Below, piece by piece: positions 40,855-51,300 of a DNA stretch of 64,000 bases. Every line of letters starts with the position of its first letter. The first letter of the stretch is position 1. The position numbers and the translations under genes are program-made. Below the pieces are notes generated by a model, which searched no databases, was not told the DNA's origin, and was given only the letters and a program-made list of their open reading frames with translations. Source of the DNA: Pseudocercospora fijiensis CIRAD86 (lineage: Eukaryota; Ascomycota; Dothideomycetes; Mycosphaerellales; Mycosphaerellaceae); assembly GCF_000340215.1 (NCBI RefSeq), contig NW_006921537.1:2259011-2323010 (forward strand). The letters are read 5' to 3'.

Positions 40855-42900
40855 CTACGTAAAATTCTCCTGATGCTGAATCACAAGTCCCGCAATACTC
40901 GCCGAACTCAGCGTAGATAGCACACCGGTAATCAAAGCAGAAATGGCCAATCTACTCACATCTCCCGATCTTCCTGGAGCGATTTGTGAAAGTACACCGA
41001 TCTGTGTTCCCAAGGATCCGATGTTTCCGAAACCGCAGAGCGAATATGTTGCAATGAGTTTGGATCGCGAACTTAGGTTGGCGTAGGCGGGGTCGGTTGT
41101 GAGGGCGTTGTAAGCGACGAATTCGTTCTAGATACAGAGGATTAGATAGGGGGTTTAGCAAGGGTGGATTTGAATGGGACTTACGGTGATAACTTTCATG
41201 CCGATGAGGCGAGCGACCTTTATGAGGTCTGGACCGCGAGGGACACCGAGGAGGAAAGCTATGGGGTAGCAAATGTAGCCTAGGACGAGTTCGATGGTGA
41301 GGTCGTACTTTCCAGTCAGGTTGATATAGTGGCCGATCCAGGTCAGGATGCCGTTGATGAGGGCTACGAAGGCGATGATACAGAGTAAAGTTGTGAGAAT
41401 CATGCCTGCGATCTTGAGACCCAGCCAAGCACCGTTTGCGAAAGCGTGGAGGGCGTTAGCGGCTTTGTGGTCATCATCGTCTGGGACGACGACTTTTCCT
41501 GCGGTGAGGGATTCCTCTTCCTCTGGATAGCGGAGTTTGGATGCTGCGAGGGAGGCTGGGATGGACATCACGCAGGAGCTGATTAAAGCTTGTGGGTTGA
41601 TCCCCATGCCGATATATGCTACCAGAACGGATCCGGCGATTGTGGCGAAACCTGAAGTCATGACTTGGTGCAGTTCGCACATTGTCAGGTGTGGAACGAA
41701 TGGTTTGATGAGCATAGCAGATTCTCCTTGTCCGATGAAAGGACTGGCTGCGGCGACGACAGCTTCGGCACCGGATACGCGCATGGTCCAGAAGAAGAAC
41801 ACTGCGAATTTGCCGATAAACCATTGGAGGAGTCCGACGTAGTACAGCAGCTGTACGATCGATACGAAGAAGATGATGGCTGGCAGCACGCTGAGCAAGA
41901 ACCAGTGGATGGTGGCTACGATTTGTGGAGTAGTTAGGAAAGCCACACCGTCGCCTGCGAATCCGAGCAGGTCACGCGCAAGGCCAGAAATGAAGTTAAA
42001 GATGTCGTATCCGGTTCCTGTGCGGAGCACGAAAAGCGCAATCACATACTGGATGAGGAAGCCAGAAATGACAGTGTGCCAGTTAATAGCCTTGCGGTTT
42101 CTTGAGGTCGCCCAGAGAGCAAAGATCAGAACGACCATGCCGAAAAGCGAAATTGCACGGTTCTCTCGAGTGTTGTCTGCAGACTCTTCACTGACGAAAG
42201 TTCCGACCAAGATGACCGCGACAGTGATTGCGGCTCCAACGTAAAGCCTGAATTTCTCAGGGATCATCTTGTTGACACGAACGCCAGTGTTGTTCCATAC
42301 GAAGTGCATTGGTCTCGTGACGTACGAGATTGGCACGTAGAAAGTGACGAATCTGATGGTGAAGGCAAGCCAGAGCAGAAATGGTATCACCCAGTTCATG
42401 TCCGCATGATGTAGAACCAGACCTGCTATCCACCAGCCAGTAATGAGCAGCCACATAGCAGCATGCCATACTGGCCGGTATTTGCGATATATGCCTCGCA
42501 ATGGCTTCTCTTCGTCTGGCGACACTGCAGAACCCGAGATTGGCGAAGCTTTGCCCTGCTCAAGATCTATGGTATAATGTTGCTTCTCGCCATAGTCATC
42601 GGATTTGTTCTCCAACTCTTTTGTAGCAGTATGGTCGAGGTGTCCAGCACCCGGATGAGCATGGGTGTGGATGTGATCGTGAGGACTAGGATCTGGAATT
42701 ACGCTTCGGTCGGTCGTGGTGCCAACGGTGTACGAAGGCACGTCATCTCCGCTATGCACTGCATGTTCGCTGTGATGGAGATGGCCGTGCTCGTGCTGAT
42801 GCGCTGGGTCAAGCGCCGGGTCCCGATGGGCGTCCATGCCGAGGAGGAATTGTTGTCGAGTGAGAAGATCCACGGGCGTGACTGGACGGGCACAGCGCAC
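40855..42900 (-). CDS. Concentrative nucleoside transporter (CNT/SLC28 family)
   Basis: Two exons: 42900 (or 42837) to 41185 and 41127-40855, with a 57-nt intron, giving 662 residues, or 641 from the second ATG (MDAHRDPALD). The ~105-residue N-terminus is cytoplasmic-type and unusually His/Asp-rich (HQHEHGHLHHSEHAVHSGDD; HDHIHTHAHPGAGHLDH). Then come ten or more membrane segments. Family hallmarks are SPFIGQGESAML in the transport core, and NEFVAYNAL at the start of exon 2 followed by YSLCGFGNIGSLG. CNTs import nucleosides with H+ or Na+; fungal members are H+-coupled. Exon 2 alone supplies the NEFVAY substrate motif, which supports the splice. The His-rich head could bind metal, but that is speculation. 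Confidence 0.93.
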
Positions 42901-44066
42901 GATTGAAATGCTGCACGCGCAGTCTCCAAGAGTTAAATCTCAGTTCCAGCTCAGACACGGGGACATCGTGTAGCGTGGTACCTTATCTGCGCTTGCTGGG
43001 CACGCAGAACTGCGAGAGCGTCTAGGGTGGTGCATTGGACCGCGGCGGCGACCGCGACGGCGGCGGAGGTATTGCCTCTCGAAGTGACACTGTAGCATTG
43101 CATGGAGCTCCTAAAGCTTGGCATGCCTTTGGAGCCGGTCTCTTTGGTTGGAATAATGTGCTGATCCTGGACAGCGCCATGTGGTCTGGCGAACGACGTC
43201 GCACAGCGAAGAAAAACCTTGAACCTCCCTCGGCGGGGCACGTTTCCTGTTGCGTAAGTGGAGAGATTCAAGCTCCAGCAAAGGCCTTGGCTATGCGATA
43301 ACAGCCTTGGCTTGTAACCTGGACACCGCGTGCTCCGAGCCTCCGAAGCATTTCTGGCCATATATGCAATCCTTCATCCGCGGACATCGCCTCCTCATCC
43401 ATCGTGTTCTGCTGTCATATCGCTGTCGCGCGATAGCACATGCGAATGTGAAGCTCAGCACTCATCGAAGGCTCCGGCAGGGCGTCAAGGACCCTGCAAC
43501 ATTGCCGCTTCAGCGAATGGCAAGCGAAGCCGTGTGTGGTTGGAAGCGGCTGAAGCAGTGCAGTAAATCATGCAGTGTCGCGCAGGGAATCTTGTCGCGT
43601 GGGCCAGCCCCAGCAGATCGAACATGGTGGTAGATTAGGTATAGGTATGGGTGGAGATAAGTGGCGGGTAAGCAGTTCGTATGGACCGTCTCCTTATCAT
43701 GTCGGTGCGGTGCCGACCAGACTCCGTGCTGCTATGCATCTCGAGCCTTCGAAAGGCGTTGTTCGCGTGCTGGCTGGCTGTCGCTGTCGCTGGCGCTGCA
43801 GGCGTCGAGCTGAGGCACGCGAGCTGATGAGTCCTAGCCACCTTCCTATTCGATCAGCTTCATCATTCATTTCAGAAGAGCTATCACAAAGCTATGCTGC
43901 CGGCTTAGACGGGGACGTGAAGTTGAGCTTGAGATGTGTTCAAGTGTTTGTTATGCGAGTTTCACTGGGCAACCTCGATCGAGACACCGCGCGCTCGGGA
44001 TTCGGAGCGATACCTCTCAAACGCCGATGTATTGGCATGCAAAGAGATGCCATAGGCTCCGTCGAT
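42901..44066. other. Intergenic, no gene seen
   Basis: About 1.17 kb between the transporter start and the dehydrogenase stop. Frames up to 127 codons occur within it (43250-43633, +), but none has domain, signal or membrane features. A longer frame (43575-44339, +) overlaps the dehydrogenase antisense and was set aside. It should contain the transporter promoter. Confidence 0.45.
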
Positions 44067-44978
44067 CTATTCATTCACTGCTTCAAGAACACGTCTAGTC
44101 TTCTGATCTCGCTCAGCAGTGTCTGCAACGCCATAGACATCCTGTGCCTGTCGACATATACTTTCTTGCCAAGCTTCACCAATCTTGATCTTCCCTTGCC
44201 GCAAATCTTCATCGCTCGCATTCCAGCAGCTGTCAACCGTGCCTCCGATCTTGTCCAAGAAGCTTCGCAGGCCTCCTTGCCCTCCACCAGCATGATATGC
44301 CTTGAAAGGGCCTGCTACTGTCCATCTCGGTCCCATTGAAGCTCTCACAATCTCGTCCAGATCTTCTACTTCAACCACACCTTGTGAGACCAGACTACAT
44401 GCCTCTCTGAACAGTGCAAAAGCCAATCGGTTGGCGACGAAGCCGACGCACTCTTTCTTCACCACCACCGGAGTCCTGCCTAAGCCTCGCCAGTATTGCA
44501 ATGTTCTCTCCACTACATCATCAGATGTCTGAGGTGATCGCACGACTTCGAGTAAAGGCATGATATGTGGTGGGTTATAAGGATGGCAAACCACCAGTCT
44601 GGACCTATCCTTCATATCCTGATTCTGCTCACTTGCTGGTATGCCCGACGTGCTTGACCAGAACAGAGCGTCTGCCGGGGCATGCTGTTCAATTTGTGGC
44701 CATATCGATCTCTTGAAATCTCCATTCTCGGGACCTTGCTCTTGAACGACCGCCGCGTCCTCAACTGCGCTCTTCAGACTCTGCGAGAAGGACAATCGAC
44801 GTATGCAAGATATCTCATCCGCATCAACCAGGTATCCGGGCAAATGCTGGGAGACGTATTCTTGGAGATCTGTTCGAGTATCGTAAATCGCCACCGAACA
44901 CCCGGGATCCTTCGCGAGGTGCAGAGCCGCAAATGATAGTCCGATAGTGCCTGCGCCAATGATAGCTATCTTCGCCAT
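44067..44978 (-). CDS. 3-hydroxyacyl-CoA dehydrogenase family enzyme (lambda-crystallin / gulonate dehydrogenase-like)
   Basis: A 303-residue single exon. The NAD-binding Rossmann start is KIAIIGAGTIGLSFAALHLA. SSTSGIPASE and the family signature HPYNPPHIMPLLEVV follow, with the catalytic His and Asn environment expected of this superfamily. GRTPVVVKKECVGFVANRLAFALFREA begins the C-terminal helical domain. Length and layout resemble lambda-crystallin/L-gulonate 3-dehydrogenase-type proteins more than mitochondrial beta-oxidation enzymes; the exact substrate is not determinable. The start codon is only 24 bp from a transposon-derived 115-bp repeat (45003-45117), so its promoter now lies in or beyond repeat DNA. 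Confidence 0.88.
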   Translation of the reverse strand: MAKIAIIGAGTIGLSFAALHLAKDPGCSVAIYDTRTDLQEYVSQHLPGYLVDADEISCIRRLSFSQSLKSAVEDAAVVQEQGPENGDFKRSIWPQIEQHAPADALFWSSTSGIPASEQNQDMKDRSRLVVCHPYNPPHIMPLLEVVRSPQTSDDVVERTLQYWRGLGRTPVVVKKECVGFVANRLAFALFREACSLVSQGVVEVEDLDEIVRASMGPRWTVAGPFKAYHAGGGQGGLRSFLDKIGGTVDSCWNASDEDLRQGKIKIGEAWQESICRQAQDVYGVADTAERDQKTRRVLEAVNE

Positions 44979-45002
44979 TTTGGCAATATCAATGTAACCA
45001 TG

Positions 45003-45117
45003 TTACGGAACAAGGAAGTAACGGTCCAGGGGCTGGCTGACTAATGGGGCGACGGCCTACCTTTGTAATTAGCCTTCCTCCTCTACATAATCATCATCAA
45101 TCACAACTTCATAACAA
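45003..45117 (+). repeat. 115-bp repeat, copy A (un-RIPed)
   Basis: First of three 115-bp copies, beginning TTACGGAACAAGG and ending CTTCATAACAA. It retains every CpA/TpG that is changed in copy C. It is in the same orientation as copy C and opposite to copy B. Confidence 0.95.
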
Positions 45118-45540
45118 TGCCCTTGCCCTTGTTCTTTCTCTTCTTGGTGCCAGATTTCGATGGCGTCTCCTCGTTGGCGTTGAATGGCGTAAACGATGGA
45201 TAGGCGTTGACTAGCGTCTATGAGATAGGTTCCGGGTCGTCGACAGCCTCGTTGTTTCCCTCGTTCTCGTTGTCAGAGACAGGTTCCGTTGCCAATCCTG
45301 CCTCGCTTCGGAATTGATCGATTCTCAGCGCCCCTTGATTGCGACTTGTCGCTTGCTGATTCTTGACGGTCTTGAGGCTTCCGAAAGCGTTGGTCGCTTC
45401 GACCTTGGTCGCGGCGAGGCGGCGGCTGCTGTGAGGTACGTACGTTATTAGTCTAAGGCTTCCTGGAGCCTTCCTATCGGTCCGTCTGCTGACGGCTCGA
45501 TCGGAAGTCCCGGTCTCGATCACGCTGTGGTTGCTTACCC
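45118..45540 (-). pseudogene. Lightly mutated fragment of a transposon ORF
   Basis: Minus-strand coding-like sequence (RIDQFRSEAGLATEP and onward to KKRKNKGKG) that matches, nucleotide for nucleotide apart from transitions, the RIPed plus-strand sequence at about 58705-58912. Homology starts at AATCGATCAATTCCGAAG and ends at AAGGGCAAGGGC, where this copy runs straight into repeat A. One in-frame TAG (45218-45220) remains. The protein is hydrophilic and of unknown function; it may be a gag-like or accessory product. Confidence 0.7.
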
Positions 45541-46941
45541 GCTAAGCGGGTAGGGAAAGGTCTCGATGAAGAACCGGCAATAGCGGTATTGCGTCGGTTC
45601 AATCGTCGTACCAGTTCAGCCTACGCCGGTTGCTCTTCCTTAAGCCTCTATCCAAATGATATAATAGTGTCCTCTTCTCTCGGTAGCCGAATGCCACGTC
45701 GCAGCTCTATATCGATGCCGTTCTATATATACGTTAGCTACTAGCTCTTATTAACTAGGCCGGCGTTACGTATATAGCGTATTACCTCGCTAAGGTAGGC
45801 ATCTATACTACGTCGGTTGCCTACGTCTAACAACGTATATTTAAGCCGCGTTAGCTCGTTTAGCGACTCCGATAGTAGTATCTAGAAGTTCTCTCGTAGC
45901 GTCGTAAACTAATAGTCTAGACCTAGTACGTAGCGAAGGCCCTATTTCGCTAGGTTATTAAGCGTATTAGTATACTAGGTTAAGGCCGTTTCTCGTAGTA
46001 GTACGGGGATTCTAGACTTAACGCGATCGTTACTACGATACGCTATAATATCCTTAAGTCGTTTAATAAAGATATTAATATCTCGGAAGAAGGTATTAGA
46101 TCCTACGACTATCGGGTCGTCCTCTCCCTTTAGTAGGTCTAGTTAGAAGAAACTAATTTCCTAGTCCCGCATTTAGTCTAGGTTACTAGCCTTATTAAAG
46201 ATAAGCGTACTATTTCTATTTCCGTTACCTACCGTAGGAGCCTAGCCTACTAGTACCTAGGCAACTGCTACCTAAATAGCGGCTATTATTTCCGCCGAGA
46301 TAGCGTCCTCTTATTCCGCTATAGTAGGAGGCTAGACGCTCGTTGCCTATATAGTTGCTATTATAGGTTAAGCCGTCGATATAGTCGAAGGTTATATACT
46401 TATAGTAGAGGTCGCTATTATTATTGTTATATTAGGCGATTGCCGTAGAGGCTATTAAGGCTATTATAACTACTATTGCGATCTAGAGGCAGCTACCCTT
46501 AGCTTAGAAAGTAACTTCCTCTTTACGGGTAAGTACCTTCTAGACCTACTTGCTATAGTAGTCGCCGATAGTAAATTTAGCCTATATCTTCTTCTATAGA
46601 ACTATAGGAACGAGTTCTATATAGGCTATTAGTATACCGGTAAGTCGAGCTACTTAGGGGAATAGGTCTCTATCGCTTAAAAGTCCTATAAAAAGCGTCC
46701 TAGATAAGACCTAACCTCTACGTTAGTAATCTAGTTAGTTCGCGTATATATAGCGAAAGCGCGGTCGTCGTCTATAGGATTTATATAAATACGCGTTCCG
46801 TATATATAGTCGCAAAGAAGTAGTAGAGGGAAGTAGTTAGGCTCTTAGTCGGATTAGCCCTAATCTAGTAGTTGCCTCGTCCTAGTAGTATCTCGAATAA
46901 CTCCTAGTAGTATAAGGGTTTAGTACGAGCGAAGCTACTAA

Positions 46942-47056
46942 TTATTATAAAGTTGTAATTAATAATAATTATATAGAGGAGGAAGGCTAATTACAAAGGT
47001 AGGCCGTCGCCCTATTAGTTAGCTAGCCCCTAGACTATTACTTCCTTATTCCGTAA
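46942..47056 (-). repeat. 115-bp repeat, copy B (inverted, RIPed)
   Basis: Exact-length reverse-complement copy of the 45003 repeat. It carries the same C-to-T / G-to-A changes as copy C plus one more CpA change and a doubly mutated CpG. Confidence 0.95.
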
Positions 47057-48158
47057 TAGTCTAATTAAAGGGCGCTAAGAAGACCTTCGATAAGGCTAAG
47101 CCTTAGCCTATAAAGCCCTTCGCTTAGCGTAAGAAGTAGGACTCTTATTAGGTCGATAAGGACTTAGAAGAGTTAGAGGGCGAGGAATAGTAAAATACTA
47201 ACTACGTCGACTCTAACAAATACTTATCTAATAAAAAAGGCGACGACGACGCTAATACTAACGCGGTAGATGTTCTTAACATAGGACATCTAAGTCTAGT
47301 ATATAACAAGTATACCTATACTATATACCGCTAGGAGTTTAAGACTTCTAACCGCCTATATTCGTATCTTAGAATAGAGTACTATAAAGGACGAGGACAA
47401 AAATCCTAGTAGCTACTAGATCCGATAAGCAAATAGGCATAACTGTTAGATACGCAACTATATTAGCTTAGATAAATAATGTAGCAATAGAGATATACCT
47501 AGATAGCGGTAACCTAATTACTCTTATAGATCGAATATTAGCCTAGTAGCGGTACCCTAATAGAGTTCCTATAAAGGTAACGTGCCTACGACGAATCTAA
47601 GGAGTAGGTAACAAGATTACAAGCCTGTCTAACAAGATGCCTATTAATATAGTTTTTAATAATAGGGTTACGATATTAATAAGAGTATATTTAATCGATA
47701 GGCTACCGGCTAGAGTGCTATTAGGAACGCGCCTAATAGAGAAGGAAAAGTTAGTACTATCTTTTGCCGATAGACAAATGTATTTCCTAAATAGTACCGC
47801 AGTATCGATAAATATTACTTAGAAGGGACGAGCCTAAGTGTTGCTATGCTTTATAGTAACTACCGAGCGAGAGGAAGACGACGAGTCGCTACCGCTAGCG
47901 CAACCGGGAGCGAAGGAAAAGCTAGGCCTAATAGGCGCTATACTATATAGCGACGACGAAACGAGGGCTAAATATAACGCCTTACTAGAAAAACATAAGC
48001 AGCTGTTTATCGATAACAGCCGTTTTGCGAAGGTTCCTAAAGAGGACTAAATAACTATCCCTTTAGTTAGCGACTAGAAGGCTGCTAGCGCTAAATTAGC
48101 GTACAAGGTATATCCTATAGGCCTAAAGGAACGAGAGATTATCGACGGCGTTTACGAC

Positions 48159-48347
48159 TATAAGAAGGGTTATATTAGCAGGTAGATAGGGTAGTAGTAG
48201 GTATAAGTAGTATTTAATAAGGAGCTAGGGGGAGAAGGAGGAAGGCAGGCTAGTTAGCCTAACGCTAAGCGCTAAGCCCTGCCTAAGGTACTAAGACCCT
48301 AGCTTTACTTAAGCTAGTTATATACTAATTACGTATAGCCTCTAACA
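48159..48347 (-). repeat. LTR of nested retrotransposon (3' LTR)
   Basis: 189 bp, beginning TATAAGAAGGG (TA probably from the canonical TG) and ending CTCTAACA (canonical CA kept). It differs from the other LTR by a handful of transitions. Confidence 0.9.
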
Positions 48348-51300
48348 CACGCTTCCCTTCTAAAGGCCGCGCCCTCGTAGCCTATCTACGTTCTATAACC
48401 TCTATTACCGCTAACTTAGCAAGTCTAATAAGCTGCTTAGCCCGCGCTAAATTAAACGCTTAACTACCTAATTATATAACTATATTAAACCTTACCTCTA
48501 ATATAACATAATGTCTAACTCTAACTACGCTATCCTTGTATATAATAAAGTAAAGAGGCATAAGGCTATAAAAATTAAGGACTATCGACTAATTATAATA
48601 TAAGCGTACCTTCCCTACTGCAATAGGTAGGTATACGGGGTATTGTAGCACTGCCTCCGCTCTAAGTAATATCGTACCGAGTTCTTTGCGTCTACTCTTA
48701 AAAGACCTAGTAATGTCCGCTTCCGAGGGTTGTCCGCTTCCGAGGGTTTGTTCTTATTGTTACGAGGGCTATTATTTACTTTTTAGAAAAAACACAGCTC
48801 GTCTAGTTTCTATAGGTAAAGGCTATTATAAGTGCAGTAGTTAAGGTTCGCCTCGCTTAAAGGGTTAGAAAGATCGAGGAGTAACCTATTGTCTATAAGA
48901 TCGACCCTAGCTAGCTTAGCTCTATAGTTTTGCCCTTAGTTAGTCTATTAGTCGCTTAATCTTTTAAGCGGCTTAAAGTTTTAACTTAGCCTTAAAGTTT
49001 TAATTAAACCTTAATATAGCCATTCTCTTAACTTAATTAGTATAGCGCGCTTCTAGCCTTAGGCCGTAGTATAGGTAAGATTGTCTTCGTAAGTATAGCG
49101 ACAATAGTAAGTAATACTAATAATAGCGACGCTAGTCGTCTTAGCGCCAACTTTACCTCGCTTCTAATCTTCTTCTTCTACTAACAATACACTCCGCAAT
49201 ACCGTTACTAATATAGCCGCGCCGGCCGCGCCGATTGCCTAGGCCTCGAGGCCCCGATAGAATAAAGGAATAAGAGGGGGACCTACAGGGTGCGTTAGTA
49301 AAGAGGTAGAGTCCTTAAAAGAGTAGGCGATTAGTTAACGCATTATAGCGCGTTTGTTAATGCTCGGTGCGCGTTTACTATAGTAGTATAGTCTTATTGT
49401 CCTAGTTTGCCGGCCTCTAATTAGTTAGCTAATAGCACCCCGGGGGTAGCATTAGTTCTAGGCCTTAGTAATATTACGAGCTTTTAGCCTTCTTCTTGTT
49501 CTTTACGCTAGTCTAATACTTATCTAATAACTTAGTTATGTCTTTAAAAGAGGCTTTAGCTTCCTATAAGTCCTATTTAGGTAGATAGCCTTGCTATCTT
49601 AATAGGTACTCCTTCTTGCCCTACCTAGTCCGATACTTTAGGATACGTTCTATAGACTATAGCTCTTTACTATTAGCTAAGACTTCTTCTAACTTAGCAG
49701 GCGCTTTATCGCTTTCGCGCTAGTAGTATAGTTTAAGGAGGGAGATATAGAAGGTGTTATAGATAGTGTAATAGGGTAGAAGCTATAACTAGTAGGCCTA
49801 GCTATTGCCCTTCGGTTCTCGGATACGAAATAGGCTAATGTATCTTAGTACGAGCTTAGGCCTTGTTTTACTATTAGGCGATAGGTGTTTGCGGATGCGG
49901 AGGTTCTTAGTGCTAAGTATAACTATATCGCCTTGTTTAAAGGTTATTAGTGTATAATGCTTATCGTAGTAGGCCTTTTAGTATTCTTAAGCCTTTATTA
50001 ACTTCTTAGCTATCTTAGTATGAATTTCTCGCATCTTCTAGACACGTTCTATTGCCGCTAGTGTCTCTAGTACTTAACGCGCTTCCTTTTCCTTACGCTC
50101 GGCCTCGAGCGAGGTAAATAGATCTTATAGTAACGCGGCGTTTTGACCTATTATAGCTATATATAGTAAAACCTTAGTTAATAAGTATATACTATTGTTA
50201 TATACGAATTCTATAGGCTGTAGGAGATTAACCCAATCCTTAGGATTCTCGTTAATGTAACTGCGCAGATACTACTGTAGGGTGGCATTCTGTCTCTCTG
50301 TTTAACCGTTAGTCTATAGATAGAAGGCTGTTAATAGCCGATGCTTTAGTCTTAGCTATAGGCATATTTCGCTCTAATAGTGCGATATGAATATCGAGCC
50401 CCTATCGGAGACTATCCCCTTAGGGGTTCCCTAATAGGTATAGAAGATGTTAGTCTATAGCGCCTCTACTATATTAATAGCAGTCTAATCCTTGCGCGCC
50501 GGGATATATCGAGCGCCCTTAGTAAATCGGTCTACTATAACAAGGATAGCATTATATACGTCCTTGCTACCCCTACGCTTAGCAGGCGGAAGTCCTATAA
50601 TAAAGTCTATTATAAGCTCTGTAAATAGCTTCCTTAGAATAGGGAGTAAAGACAACTCGCCGAATAGCAAGTGCTTCGGTGCTTTAACTCGTTAGCATAT
50701 AGTACACGTGTCTACGTAGTCCTTTATATCCCGCTTACTATTTAGCTAGTAGTATATACGCGATAGTAGCTCGTGCGACCTCTCTATACTATAGTAACTA
50801 GCAAGCTTACTATTATAGTATCGCTTAAGAAGTTCTTGTCGGATCGAATGTTTAGCGGAGATATAGTATCTACCCTTAAACTTTAAATAACCTTTGTTAT
50901 CGATCGACTAATTATTACTCTTACTAGATCGAGTCTTTTGCCTACTTATAAGCCTATCGATACGTTTAGTAGCAAAGGCGTCCCTCTACTAAGTACGTAA
51001 CAGCTCGTCTATAAACGATTAACTATCCCTATTTGCAAGGTTATTTAATAGCACCCTCGCTATTAAACGAGGTATGTATTATATGCATCTAATAGCACTA
51101 GTAGCTAGATTAACTGCATTAGTGCTTTAATCGCTATTACTGTATATAGCGATATCGACTAGGGAGTTATTATAACTTCTCCTATCTGTGTCCTTAGCCC
51201 TTGCCTTAATACGCACTATTAATATAGTAAGAGCATTAATATGCTTTAAGCCGTCGCAGAGTCCGGTAAGCCGCTTATCCTTCGCGTGCTTATTAATAAT

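Noticed and set aside
43575..44339. 254-codon plus-strand frame near the dehydrogenase
   Set aside because: Half of it is antisense to the conserved dehydrogenase and the rest lacks any protein feature.
45003..45117. TTAC at the start of the 115-bp repeat as a Starship-type target site
   Set aside because: The TTAC(N7)A pattern is not met at the twelfth base, and no tyrosine recombinase (DUF3435-like) gene is visible in the block.
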